Below, one piece after another: positions 1 through 7,670 of a stretch of 25,550 bases of DNA; position 1 is the first letter of the stretch; the number at the start of each line of letters is the position of its first letter. The DNA lies in contig CAMWTG010000006.1 of assembly GCA_947177115.1 (NCBI GenBank), positions 1 to 25,550 of the forward strand, written 5' to 3'. The notes below the pieces were generated by a model. It ran no database searches and was not told the origin of the DNA. It was given only the letters and a program-made list of their open reading frames with translations. The translations under genes were made by a program, and so were the position numbers. The stretch is from an uncultured Clostridia bacterium (GTDB taxonomy: Bacteria > Bacillota > Clostridia > Oscillospirales > Oscillospiraceae).

Positions 1-19
1 TGTATTCTCATAATTCCTT

Positions 20-28
20 ATTATAGCA
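20..28 (-). promoter_or_regulatory. Possible extended -10 promoter facing left
   Basis: Read on the minus strand this is TGCTATAAT, a perfect -10 hexamer with the extended TGn element. A -35 match at the right distance is poor (about TGTCCA near 43-48). If real it would drive a gene starting left of the window. Confidence 0.3.
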
Positions 29-98
29 TAATATCTTTAGTTTGGACACTCCCGCGAAAAGTCCGGGGAGATCAATTTTTGCGGCATTGTCCCTACAG

Positions 99-117
99 GG
101 GCGGGAATCACCCGCCC
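99..117. repeat. Small GC-rich hairpin, possible interspersed repeat
   Basis: GGGCGGG (99-105) pairs with CCCGCCC (111-117) around a 5-base loop, preceded by CCCTACAG. The layout resembles GC hairpins scattered between genes in Oscillospiraceae genomes; that family link is from memory and only one copy is visible here. Confidence 0.3.
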
Positions 118-242
118 GCTCTGCCGGTGCTCACTGTTTGATCGCGCACACAGTTTTTGCCATTTCGGGAATCATGCTTCACAAAATGGAGTTCCCTGCG
201 CCGTCAAGTTGTCACTTGCCGCCAATAATTGCAACAGAAGGT

Positions 243-271
243 TTGCATATTTTGTCGAATTGTGGTATAAT
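243..271 (+). promoter_or_regulatory. Sigma-A promoter for the zinc-ribbon gene
   Basis: TTGCAT (243-248) and a perfect TATAAT (266-271) are separated by 17 bases. Transcription would start near 278, giving a leader of about 34 nt before the ATG at 312, with GGGAGG at 301-306 region as ribosome site. Confidence 0.75.
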
Positions 272-311
272 GAACAAACCGACAGGATTTTGGCGTGAGT
301 GGGAGGTCAAT

Positions 312-1085
312 ATGAGCAACAAACGATGTGCGCGGTGCGGCAAGGTATATCCCGCATCGTATAGGAGCTGTCCTTATTGTTCCGGGCGCGGCGGCGGCCG
401 GCGGCCGCCGGACAACCCTGTTGATCAGATCATCGCCTTCCTGCAGCAGCATGGTGAACGTATTTTCCTGACCGTGACGGCGGTCTTCCTGCTCATTGCC
501 GCCCTAGGGATAATCCTCACTCGATGCTCCGGAAAGGACGCCGAACCGCCGGAGGACAAAACGCCCCCGGCACAGTCCGATAACACGCAGGAGCCGGAAC
601 CGCCGGCGGAACCTATGACCCTTTCCAAGTCCGCCCTCTCCCTCCTGGTGGGTGAAACGGACCAGCTCACGGTCTCCGGCGGCTCCGGAGAACCGGTATG
701 GGCCAGTTCCGATGAAGCGGTGGCCTCTGTTGCCGATGGCCTTATCACGGCCAAGGCGGCGGGCACGGTCACGATCACCGTTTCCTGCGGGTTGGAGAAA
801 GCCACCTGCGCCCTGACTGTCACGGCGAAAGCGCCGGAGGTGGATGTCTATCTCAACCGCACGGATTTCTCCATCCGTCCCGGCGACCCCGCCAGTTTCC
901 AGATGAAGGTAAAGGTCCGGGAGACGAAAAAGGACTATGAGGGCGATGTGGTATGGGCCAGCGCAGACCCCGGCATCGCCTCCGTCAGTGAGACCGGACT
1001 GGTGGAGCGGGTCAGCCGCGGCACCACCACCGTCACCGCCACCATAGGTGAAAAGGTTCTTGAGTGCATCGTTCGCGTCAAGTAA
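312..1085 (+). CDS. Zinc-ribbon, membrane-anchored protein with two Ig-like (Big_2) domains
   Basis: The 257-residue protein begins with a small zinc ribbon made of two CxxC pairs (C6/C9 and C20/C23). One membrane helix follows (about 51-70), then a Pro/Glu-rich linker (about 75-101) and two bacterial Ig-like group 2 domains (about 102-173 and 176-256) with the usual WASSDEAVASV / WASADPGIASV signature. Topology is probably ribbon inside and Ig-like domains outside. Such Big_2 modules occur in surface and adhesion proteins; the ligand is unknown. The start at 312 is chosen for the GGAGG ribosome site and the promoter at 243-271; the frame continues upstream to 42 without support. It is a single-gene unit ending in a shared terminator with the convergent LacI gene. 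No exact function can be named. Confidence 0.8.
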   Translation: MSNKRCARCGKVYPASYRSCPYCSGRGGGRRPPDNPVDQIIAFLQQHGERIFLTVTAVFLLIAALGIILTRCSGKDAEPPEDKTPPAQSDNTQEPEPPAEPMTLSKSALSLLVGETDQLTVSGGSGEPVWASSDEAVASVADGLITAKAAGTVTITVSCGLEKATCALTVTAKAPEVDVYLNRTDFSIRPGDPASFQMKVKVRETKKDYEGDVVWASADPGIASVSETGLVERVSRGTTTVTATIGEKVLECIVRVK

Positions 1086-1104
1086 ACGCACAGTCATACA
1101 ACAG

Positions 1105-1136
1105 GAGGCCGCAGCGGCATACGCCGCTGCGGCCTC
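1105..1136. terminator. Bidirectional terminator between convergent genes
   Basis: A perfect 14-bp stem (1105-1118 with 1123-1136) with a 4-base loop ATAC lies 20 bases after the zinc-ribbon gene and directly after the stop of the leftward LacI gene. The rightward tail is TTATTAA; the leftward tail is weak. Confidence 0.75.
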
Positions 1137-1139
1137 TTA

Positions 1140-2153
1140 TTAACAGGATTCTCCTTTAATAAACTTCGCCTGGAAAATGACGTGCTGGTGCTTGCGCTTT
1201 CCGCTGATCAGATCAAACAGCAGATCGGAGATGAATTCCACCATGTCCTCCTGGGGCTGCTGAAAGGTGGTCACAGAAGGGATGCAGTGCTCCAGCCCAC
1301 CGGTGCCGTCAAAGCTGATAACCGCCACATCCTTCCCCGGCGTCCTGCCGGCATCGTGGATAGCGCGGAGGATGCCGGGCACGATATAATCCGTCACACT
1401 GCACACCGCCGTTGTGTCCGGGTGACCGGCCAGATACGCGGACACCGCCCGGTAGGCCTTGTTCCTGTCATAGTCGCTCTGTAGGAAGCCATCCAGACAT
1501 TCCTCCAGGCTGTTTTTCCGCAGCACATCCCGGTAGGCCTCGGCGCGAATGCCGTAAACGCTGTTATCGATGCCGGAGGAAATGACGGTGCAGATATTCT
1601 TGTGGCCCTGCCGGACCAGATAACTCATCTGGGCGAAGGCGGCATCGTAGTGGTTAACCTGGACGCTGGAATACCGGGCGTTCTCCGCAGGCAGGGGGAG
1701 GACTGTGTTGACAAAAATCGCCGGACATCCCAGCGCGTCCATCTGCTCCGCCGACAGATTCCCGAAATGGCCGCCGATATAGACAAGGGCCGTCAGCTTG
1801 TTGGCGGAGGCATACGAGGCCAGCTCCTGAAACTTTTCCCATTTGTCCTGCCGGTAAAAATTGTCGTGGAAGGCGAAAATCGTATATCCGGCGTTGTAAA
1901 CATGCCGGGAGAGCATGTGCTCTATGTAGGAATAAAAGGGGTTGAACACGCTTTCGAGAAAAATACCGACCCGCGTGCTGGCGGGAGCGGCCTTTCCGGT
2001 ACGCAGATTGGCGGTGGGATCGTACTGATTTGCCTCGATCACCTGCATGACATGCTGCCGGGTGGCTTCGCTGATCTCCGGGTAGTTGTTAAGGACCTTG
2101 GATACCGTGCCCGGGGTGACTTTCGCGATTCTCGCAATATCCCTGATATTCAT
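1140..2153 (-). CDS. LacI-family transcriptional regulator
   Basis: The 337-residue protein has the N-terminal LacI helix-turn-helix (about 2-24, IRDIARIAKVTPGTVSKVLN) and a periplasmic-binding-like effector domain from about residue 60 (RVGIFLESVFNPFYSYIEHM) to the end, normal length for the family. The hinge helix (about 45-55) is degenerate compared with the usual NxxARxL pattern. It is the second gene of a leftward pair: 12 bases separate it from the PHP phosphatase, and the upstream TGA is embedded in its weak ribosome site (GGTGA), suggesting translational coupling. It faces away from the sugar importer at 3208-6776, so a role as sugar-responsive repressor of that importer is the natural inference. 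The ligand cannot be read from the sequence. Confidence 0.92.
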   Translation of the reverse strand: MNIRDIARIAKVTPGTVSKVLNNYPEISEATRQHVMQVIEANQYDPTANLRTGKAAPASTRVGIFLESVFNPFYSYIEHMLSRHVYNAGYTIFAFHDNFYRQDKWEKFQELASYASANKLTALVYIGGHFGNLSAEQMDALGCPAIFVNTVLPLPAENARYSSVQVNHYDAAFAQMSYLVRQGHKNICTVISSGIDNSVYGIRAEAYRDVLRKNSLEECLDGFLQSDYDRNKAYRAVSAYLAGHPDTTAVCSVTDYIVPGILRAIHDAGRTPGKDVAVISFDGTGGLEHCIPSVTTFQQPQEDMVEFISDLLFDLISGKRKHQHVIFQAKFIKGESC

Positions 2154-2165
2154 GAACGTTCACCA

Positions 2166-2963
2166 TCAACTTTTATTGCTCCCCAGTCCCTCGATCATCT
2201 CCAGGGGAGTGATTCCCCACGTTTGCAGCATCTCCCTGGCAGCGGACATACAGCCGTCCCATACCTGGGCGGGTTCGTGGCAGTCGGAACCAATGATGAC
2301 CGGGACGCCGGCCTCCGCCGCCTTTTCCCAGAACCTCCGATGGGGATACATCAGGCGCGGGCCGTCCGGATAGTCATGGATCCCCCGGCGCAGGCCGTTG
2401 GCGTTGAGCTCCAGGATCACGCCGGTACGGGCGGCGGCCTCCACGATCCGCTCGGACGCCTCCTCCCAGTTCCCGTCCCAGGCGAACTGCCCCAGGGTAA
2501 ACAGGTCCGGATGGGCCACCATGCGGAACAGGCCGGTCTCCATCCCCCGAACCACCGCCTTGGCGTAGTCCACGGCGTCCGCCGTGCTCCGGGCGTGATA
2601 GATGTTCCGAATGATGCCGCTCCTGTCCGGATAGAAGTGCTCGCCCATCAGCAGATAGTCCAGCCCCTCCTGGGCCAGCAGGCCCTCGTAGTAGGACTGG
2701 TATTGGGGAATATACTCGATCTCCAGACTTTTATACAGAATTATATCAGAAATAAATTCCCCGGTCAACCGGTCAATGGCGTCCAGATAGGGATGCAGCT
2801 CGTCATAAGGCATCCGCAGGCCGAAGTCAAAGTCCGGGAACGGGGCGTGGTCGGAAAATCCCAGGATGCCGAGACCGGCTTTGACCGCCGCCTCGACATA
2901 GTCCCGCTCGGTACCCTGTGCATGGCGGCACCGCAGGGTATGGGTATGATAATTCGCCTTCAC
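2166..2963 (-). CDS. PHP-domain phosphatase (histidinol-phosphatase HisK-like)
   Basis: The 265-residue protein has all PHP metal-binding motifs: H6xH8 (YHTH), SDH at 37-39, the EIE at 81-83, GEH at 107-109, AHPD at 150-153 and GSDCH at 225-229. Length and motif layout fit the HisK/HisJ class of trinuclear-metal phosphatases, which hydrolyse histidinol phosphate or other small phosphate esters. The start is a GTG at 2963 preceded by GGGAGG seven bases away; the frame continues upstream without a ribosome site. No other histidine gene is nearby. It is instead transcribed with a LacI regulator and divergently from a sugar importer, so a sugar-phosphate phosphatase role is a real alternative. 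A strong promoter lies at 3033-3061. Confidence 0.88.
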   Translation of the reverse strand: MKANYHTHTLRCRHAQGTERDYVEAAVKAGLGILGFSDHAPFPDFDFGLRMPYDELHPYLDAIDRLTGEFISDIILYKSLEIEYIPQYQSYYEGLLAQEGLDYLLMGEHFYPDRSGIIRNIYHARSTADAVDYAKAVVRGMETGLFRMVAHPDLFTLGQFAWDGNWEEASERIVEAAARTGVILELNANGLRRGIHDYPDGPRLMYPHRRFWEKAAEAGVPVIIGSDCHEPAQVWDGCMSAAREMLQTWGITPLEMIEGLGSNKS

Positions 2964-3032
2964 AGCAAGTCCTCCCAAAAAGAAACGATAAAGAAACACA
3001 AGAGAAACAGCAAAGAAAACTTATTCGGTTGG

Positions 3033-3061
3033 ATTGTAGCATCCGCACATCGAAAAGTCAA
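3033..3061 (-). promoter_or_regulatory. Leftward promoter of the PHP-LacI pair
   Basis: On the minus strand TTGACT (3061-3056) and TACAAT (3038-3033) are separated by exactly 17 bases. The motif ACATCGAAA (plus strand 3047-3055) lies within its spacer and recurs at 3159-3167 in the leader of the divergent importer. Confidence 0.78.
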
Positions 3062-3110
3062 TTCAGGAAAATGACGAATTAAATTACCCTATTTTTTACA
3101 AAATTGATAA

Positions 3111-3139
3111 TTGACGGAATAAATTTCTTGTGCTACTAT
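3111..3139 (+). promoter_or_regulatory. Rightward promoter of the sugar importer operon
   Basis: TTGACG (3111-3116) and TACTAT (3134-3139) with a 17-base spacer. Predicted start near 3146, about 62 nt before the ATG at 3208. The stretch around it is markedly AT-rich compared with the genes. Confidence 0.75.
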
Positions 3140-3152
3140 TTCCTCGTGCGAC

Positions 3153-3181
3153 AACGAAACATCGAAATTTACTGTTTCGTT
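3153..3181. promoter_or_regulatory. Dyad just downstream of the importer promoter, candidate LacI operator or leader hairpin
   Basis: AACGAAAC (3153-3160) and GTTTCGTT (3174-3181) form a perfect 8-bp inverted repeat with a 13-base spacer, beginning about 7 bases after the expected transcription start. That is a classic repressor position. Inside it CGAAAC and CGAAAT repeat directly 9 bases apart. In RNA it would also fold as a leader hairpin, so operator and RNA roles cannot be separated by eye. Confidence 0.55.
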
Positions 3182-3207
3182 AGAATTTCAAAAAAGGAGA
3201 CGCAAGT

Positions 3208-4503
3208 ATGAAAAAGAAGTTGATAGCCCTTATCCTGGTGTGCTGCATGACAGCCGCGCTGGCTGCCTGCGGAAAGGGAGGCGATCCCGCATCCTCCAAC
3301 CCGTCCCAGGATACCACCCCGCCGTCCGGCCAATCCCAGCCGTCCGACTCCTCTGCGGAACCTGAAAAAGTCAGCCTCACCGTCTGGAGCCCCTCCGAGG
3401 ACCAGAACCCCGATCTGGGCGCCTGGCTTGTTACCATGTGCGACCAGTTCAACGAGCTGCATCCCGAGTGGGACATCACCTTCAACTATGGCGTATGCAC
3501 CGAGTCCGAGGCCAAGAGCCTGGTGCCCCAGGACGTGGACAAGGCGGCCGATGTGTTCGTATTCAGCTCTACCGGTCTGGAGAACCTCTGCCAGGCCAAC
3601 GCCATTACGGAGTGGGGCGGCAGCTACTTACAGTCCGTGGAGGACAACTACCCCAAGTCCCTGGTGGACACTCTCTACTACGAGGGCGGCCTGTTCGGCG
3701 TGCCCATCACCACGAATACATACTTCATGTACTATGACAAGAGCGTCTACTCCGAGGAAGATGTGAAGAGCCTGGACGCGATGCTGGAGAAAGGGAAGGT
3801 CGCCTACCCCCTCAACGATGGCTATTACCTGGCCGCCTTTTATCTGGCCGCCAATGAGGGCGCTTTCTTTGGCCCCAACGGTGACGACCGCGAAGCGGGC
3901 ATCACCCTGAACGATGAGAACGCCGTGGCTGTGACCAATACGCTGGTGGATCTGGTGGCGAACCCCAACTTCATCGTAGCCAGCCCCTCCGATGCCATCG
4001 CCATGATGCGCGAGGGCAACTGCAGCGCCTATGTCTGCGGCACCTGGCAGGCTGCGCAGACCGAGGAGGTCCTGGGCGAGAACTACGGCGTGGCCATGCT
4101 GCCCACCGTGAAGATCAACGGCACGGACACCCAGATCCGTCCCTTCACCTCCTCCAAGGCGATGGGCGTCAAATCCAGCACCCAGTATCCCGAGGTCGCC
4201 CTGAATCTGGCCCTGTACCTGGCCGGTTATGACTCTCAGAAGTATCATTATGAGACCAGAGGCTACGTCCCCTGCGAGAATGCCCTGGTGGCTGAGGTCC
4301 AGAACGATGTCATCTGCCGGGTGGATTCCGCCACCGTCAGCGAGATCGCTGTGCCCCGCGGCTCCTTCACCGAGATGTCCTTCTTCTGGACGCCTGCGGA
4401 GAGCATGGGCAACGAACTGCGCGATGGCACTGTGACCCACGACAACGCCGTTGAAAAGACCGAGGCCTTCCATACGGCCGCCAACACCTCCGGCGTGAGC
4501 TGA
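3208..4503 (+). CDS. Sugar ABC transporter substrate-binding lipoprotein
   Basis: The 431-residue protein starts with a lipoprotein signal (KKK, hydrophobic core, LAAC lipobox with C21), followed by a Ser/Pro/Gln-rich linker to about residue 53. The rest has the look of family 1 extracellular solute-binding proteins (SLTVWSPSEDQN near 55, ADVFVFSSTGL near 112, YGVPIT-like LFGVPITTNTYFMYYDKS near 164). It captures a sugar outside the membrane and delivers it to the two permeases that follow. The ribosome site is AAAGGAG about 9 bases before the ATG. The partner permeases are closest in pattern to MalF/MalG, so a malto-oligosaccharide or similar oligosaccharide is the likely ligand, but specificity cannot be read from the sequence. 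Regulation is probably by the divergent LacI protein. Confidence 0.92.
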   Translation: MKKKLIALILVCCMTAALAACGKGGDPASSNPSQDTTPPSGQSQPSDSSAEPEKVSLTVWSPSEDQNPDLGAWLVTMCDQFNELHPEWDITFNYGVCTESEAKSLVPQDVDKAADVFVFSSTGLENLCQANAITEWGGSYLQSVEDNYPKSLVDTLYYEGGLFGVPITTNTYFMYYDKSVYSEEDVKSLDAMLEKGKVAYPLNDGYYLAAFYLAANEGAFFGPNGDDREAGITLNDENAVAVTNTLVDLVANPNFIVASPSDAIAMMREGNCSAYVCGTWQAAQTEEVLGENYGVAMLPTVKINGTDTQIRPFTSSKAMGVKSSTQYPEVALNLALYLAGYDSQKYHYETRGYVPCENALVAEVQNDVICRVDSATVSEIAVPRGSFTEMSFFWTPAESMGNELRDGTVTHDNAVEKTEAFHTAANTSGVS

Positions 4504-4545
4504 CCGTGTGCGTGTGTATCAATGTGATGTAAGGGGGATGAATAC

Positions 4546-5907
4546 ATGACAGAAAGAGGATACCCCGAAAGAGAAATTACGGCGCTGGGCGCCCTGCAAA
4601 ACGGTTCCATGGCGGTCAAACTGTCCGCCGTTATCTGGGGACTGGGCTGCCTGGTCAGGAAACAGTTTGTTAAGGGCGCGGTTTATCTCCTGATTGAGGC
4701 CGGGATTATCTTTTTCATGGCAGAGGCCGGCTTCTATAACCTGGGCAAGCTGGTCACTCTGGGGGATGTAGAGCAGCAGAAGATCTGGAACGAGGCCAAA
4801 AGCCTCTATGAGTACGTGGACGGTGACCGCTCCCTGGTAATCCTGCTGTACGGCATCATCACCCTGGCTATTATTCTGTGCGGCGTGCTGATGGTCCGCA
4901 TTTCCCTCCGCAGCGCCTATGCGGCGGAGCTGGAGTGCCGCCGCCGCGGGCGTGCGCTCACCCTCCGGCAGGAAGTATCAGCGTTGTTTGACGCCAATCT
5001 GCATCGGACGCTGCTGTTCCTTCCCCTTTTGGGCATCCTGGTTTTCACAGTCCTTCCGCTGCTGTTTATGACCAGCATGGCCTTCACCAACTACAGCGTT
5101 CTCAACGATAAGCTGGTGCTGTTCGACTGGGTGGGGTTGGACAACTTCCAGCGGATGCTCAATCTGAGCGGCGATCTGGGCAGGACCTTCTGGCCGGTGC
5201 TGGGCTGGACGCTGTGCTGGGCCGTCATCGCCACCTTCTCCAACTACTTCATCGGGCTGCTCCTCACCTTGTTTATCAACTGGAAGGAGATCCGGGGCAA
5301 AAAATTCTGGCGGTTCTGCTTTGTACTGACGGTGGCCGTGCCCCACTTTGTCACGCTGCTGATTATCCGCCAGATGCTTCAGCCCACCGGCGCGGTGAAC
5401 GTGCTGCTCCAGAATATGGGCGTGATCAGCGCGCCCCTGCCCTTTTTCACGGATACTGCCTGGGCCAGGACTGCCGTCATCCTCATCAACATCTGGGTCG
5501 GCGTGCCCTATGTACTGCTGCAAATGACGGGCATCTTGCAGAACATCCCGCCGGAGCTGTACGAGGCCGCCCGGGTGGACGGCGCCAACCCGGTGGTCAT
5601 GTTCTTCAAGATCACCCTGCCCTATGTGCTGTTCGTCACCACGCCGTACCTTATCACTACCTTCACCGGGAACATCAACAACTTCAACGTGATCTTCCTG
5701 ACCAGCCAGGGCCTGCCCCGGGCGGTGGAGTCTACGGCGGGCAGCACGGACCTGCTGATCACCTGGCTGTACAAGCTGACCATCGACAACCGGTACTACG
5801 ATGTAGGCGCGGTCATCGGCATTATGACCTTTGTCTCGCTGAGCATCGTGTCCCTGCTGACTTTCCGGTTCAGTGGATCGTATAAGGATGAGGAGGGGTT
5901 CCGATGA
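4546..5907 (+). CDS. Sugar ABC transporter permease, MalF-like
   Basis: The 453-residue protein has about eight membrane segments (near 45-62, 97-118, 156-178, 218-245, 256-277, 308-330, 355-376, 418-440) and the EAA loop that contacts the ATPase at about 338-358 (LYEAARVDGANPVVMFFKI). The stretch around 373-412 (FTGNINNFNVIFLTSQG and GSTDLLITWLYKLT) is characteristic of MalF-type maltodextrin permeases. The extended N-terminus (about 150 residues with two helices before the conserved core) is also MalF-like. GGGGG sits about 9 bases upstream of the ATG. It starts 42 bases after the binding protein and overlaps the next permease by four bases (ATGA). Confidence 0.92.
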   Translation: MTERGYPEREITALGALQNGSMAVKLSAVIWGLGCLVRKQFVKGAVYLLIEAGIIFFMAEAGFYNLGKLVTLGDVEQQKIWNEAKSLYEYVDGDRSLVILLYGIITLAIILCGVLMVRISLRSAYAAELECRRRGRALTLRQEVSALFDANLHRTLLFLPLLGILVFTVLPLLFMTSMAFTNYSVLNDKLVLFDWVGLDNFQRMLNLSGDLGRTFWPVLGWTLCWAVIATFSNYFIGLLLTLFINWKEIRGKKFWRFCFVLTVAVPHFVTLLIIRQMLQPTGAVNVLLQNMGVISAPLPFFTDTAWARTAVILINIWVGVPYVLLQMTGILQNIPPELYEAARVDGANPVVMFFKITLPYVLFVTTPYLITTFTGNINNFNVIFLTSQGLPRAVESTAGSTDLLITWLYKLTIDNRYYDVGAVIGIMTFVSLSIVSLLTFRFSGSYKDEEGFR

Positions 5908-6776
5908 GCACCGTACAGAAAAACAAAAAGCCGCTGGGCAAGCGGATCATGATCCTGCTGGCCCATGTGCTGCTGGCCATCCTGGCCTTTATCTGGCTGA
6001 TTCCCATCTTCTGGGTCGTTATGACCAGTTTCCGGGGCACGCAGGGGTCCTACAGCTCCACCTTCTTCCCCACAGTGTACTCCCTGGACAACTATATCAA
6101 GCTGTTCACCGACTTCTCCGTGTTCAACTTCCCCCAGATGCTGGGGAACACGCTGCTCATTGCCGTGGCGAACTGCCTGATCTCCACCTTCTTCGTTGTG
6201 TCGGTGGCCTATACCCTCTCCCGCCTGCGGTTCAAAGCCAGAAAGCCCCTGATGAGTACTGCTATGGTCATCAAGCTGTTCCCCGGCTTTATGTCCATGA
6301 TCGCCGTGTACTATATCATCCGGATGCTGGGCTGGACCGATGGCCCCATGCTCCGGGTGGCCATGATCTGCGTCTACGCCGGCGGCGCGGGGGTGGAGTA
6401 CCATATCGCCAAGGGCTTTTTTGACACGGTGCCCACGGCTCTGGACGAAGCGGCCCGCATTGACGGCGCCACCAACTGGAGGGTGCTGACCAAGATCATC
6501 ATGCCTCTGAGCAAGCCCATCATTGTGTATACTTTGCTGACCTCCTTCGCAGGCCCCTTCAAGGACTTCATGCTGGCCAAAGTGTTGTGCGGTCCCAGCA
6601 AGGACTACTACACCGTGGCGGTGGGCATGTACCAGATGCTGGAGAAGGAGTATATCGACCAGTGGTTCTGCGCCTTCGCGGCGGCGGCGGTCATTATCTC
6701 CATCCCCATTGCGACCCTGTTCATGGCGACCCAGAAATACTACGCCGAGGGCGTCAGCGGGGCGGTCAAAGGATAA
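5904..6776 (+). CDS. Sugar ABC transporter permease, MalG-like
   Basis: The 290-residue protein has the six-helix MalG/MetI architecture. The EAA loop is at about 179-203 (ALDEAARIDGATNWRVLTKI), and the C-terminus reads KYYAEGVSGAVKG, the typical MalG ending. The ATG overlaps the stop of the MalF-like gene (ATGA) and is preceded by GAGGAGGGG, so the two are translationally coupled. No ATP-binding subunit or glycosidase follows; as in many Firmicutes, a shared MsmX/UgpC-type ATPase encoded elsewhere probably energises this importer (established pattern for such clusters, inferred here). Confidence 0.92.
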   Translation: MSTVQKNKKPLGKRIMILLAHVLLAILAFIWLIPIFWVVMTSFRGTQGSYSSTFFPTVYSLDNYIKLFTDFSVFNFPQMLGNTLLIAVANCLISTFFVVSVAYTLSRLRFKARKPLMSTAMVIKLFPGFMSMIAVYYIIRMLGWTDGPMLRVAMICVYAGGAGVEYHIAKGFFDTVPTALDEAARIDGATNWRVLTKIIMPLSKPIIVYTLLTSFAGPFKDFMLAKVLCGPSKDYYTVAVGMYQMLEKEYIDQWFCAFAAAAVIISIPIATLFMATQKYYAEGVSGAVKG

Positions 6777-6798
6777 CAGCTCCTCGCGTATGAAGCCC

Positions 6799-6827
6799 GG
6801 ATGGGTCTGCCATCCATCTATCTTTTA
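6799..6827 (+). terminator. Weak terminator after the importer operon
   Basis: GGATGG (6799-6804) pairs with CCATCC (6810-6815) around a 5-base loop, followed by ATCTATCTTTTA. The stem is only 6 bp and the T-tract is broken, so termination may be partial or may rely on the larger palindrome just downstream. Confidence 0.4.
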
Positions 6828-6828
6828 T

Positions 6829-6869
6829 GCAGGGCCTCCTAGGAGGCCCTGCGGGCATATGCCCGCAGG
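6829..6869. repeat. Two overlapping perfect palindromes ahead of the TraX-like gene
   Basis: A perfect 24-bp palindrome (6829-6852, centre CCTAGG, right arm starting AGGAGG) overlaps by five bases a perfect 22-bp palindrome (6848-6869, centre CATATG). Both are GC-rich and would form strong hairpins, but not fully at the same time because they share 6848-6852. The second ends within the ribosome site (AGGAAAGG, 6867-6874) of the gene at 6885. No T-tract follows on either strand, so neither is a standard terminator. Confidence 0.75.
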
Positions 6870-6884
6870 AAAGGACGTCTGGCT

Positions 6885-7670
6885 ATGGAAACGATCCGAG
6901 AAAGGGACATCCGCAAACGGCTTGTCCGCCGGTGGCTGAAGGTACCGGCGCAGTGGTTGAAATATGCCGCCTCTCTGCTGATGGTGCTGTCCGCCGCCAA
7001 TACCATTATCTTGAAAAACACCGTGATCCGGCTGGATACCTACACGCAGGAAAGCCTGGCGGCCGCCATGGATGCCGACAGCAGGCTGCTGGGCTGGGTG
7101 GGAGCTGCATCCATTATCGATGCCCTGGCCGGGCTGGCGGTGCCGCTGTTTGCCTTTTTGCTGGCGGAGGGGGTCCTGCATACCTCCAGCTTCCGCCGGT
7201 ATCTGGCGCGGGCGGCGGTTACCGCCGTGATTGGTGAGTTTGCCTATGATTTTGCCATGACGGGACAGTTTTTGGATTTTTCCCGGCAGAGCCCCATGCT
7301 GGGCACCATCCTGTGCCTGGTCATGCTGTATTTTATGGGTAGGGTGGAGAAGCGGCAGACGGTGGACAGGGTCATTCTGCAAATCCTTCTGGCGCTGTGC
7401 GGCCTGTTCTGGGCGCTGCTGCTGCGGGCGGAGTATGCCATCCCGATGGTGCTGATGTCGGCGGTGTTCTACTGCCTCCGGTCCCACCGGGCCGCGAAGC
7501 TGGTCCTGGGGCTGGTCTGCTGCCTGCAATACCCTCTTGCTCCCATGTCGTTTATCGCGCTGGCTTTTTACAACGGAAAACGGGAGATGAAGTGCCCTGC
7601 CATGGTCTTTTATGTCCTCTATCCCGTCCATCTGCTGGTCCTGGGTCTGATCGGCCATTACTGCCTCTGA
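6885..7670 (+). CDS. TraX-family multi-pass membrane protein
   Basis: The 261-residue protein has about seven to eight membrane helices. Family signs are PLFAFLLAEGVLHTSSFRRYL (split over about 87-107, the TraX core), the later YNGKRE (229-234) and the C-terminal FYVLYPVHLLVLGLIG (about 242-257). TraX of F plasmids acetylates pilin; chromosomal TraX-like proteins of Firmicutes are uncharacterised and may modify a surface component. The N-terminus differs from typical members: the first helix (about 26-43) lacks the usual MxxDHIG signature and reads LMVLSAANTI. The ATG is supported by AGGAAAGG about 10 bases upstream. No conjugation genes are nearby, so a role in conjugation is unlikely. It may be read from the importer operon, partly blocked by the hairpins at 6799-6869. 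Confidence 0.75.
   Translation: METIRERDIRKRLVRRWLKVPAQWLKYAASLLMVLSAANTIILKNTVIRLDTYTQESLAAAMDADSRLLGWVGAASIIDALAGLAVPLFAFLLAEGVLHTSSFRRYLARAAVTAVIGEFAYDFAMTGQFLDFSRQSPMLGTILCLVMLYFMGRVEKRQTVDRVILQILLALCGLFWALLLRAEYAIPMVLMSAVFYCLRSHRAAKLVLGLVCCLQYPLAPMSFIALAFYNGKREMKCPAMVFYVLYPVHLLVLGLIGHYCL

Larger units (their letters stand above)
1..311. other. Left-edge non-coding stretch
   Basis: I find no convincing gene here. The frame of the downstream zinc-ribbon gene stays open back to an ATG at 42, but that stretch has no ribosome site and reads as low-complexity sequence, and the promoter for the gene lies at 243-271 inside it. The stretch holds a short GC hairpin (99-117), an AT-rich patch at 1-45 that may carry a leftward promoter for a gene beyond the window, and the rightward promoter. 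Confidence 0.6.

Noticed and set aside
42..311. N-terminal extension of the zinc-ribbon gene
   Set aside because: The promoter at 243-271 lies within it and the ATG at 312 has the ribosome site.
1602..3074. 490-codon plus-strand frame across the LacI and PHP genes
   Set aside because: Antisense to two family-identified genes and without any recognisable domain.
6859..6939. 26-codon frame overlapping the TraX-like start, with AGGAGG upstream
   Set aside because: The spacing to AGGAGG is 12 bases and the sequence is inside the palindromes; kept only as part of that finding, not as a gene.
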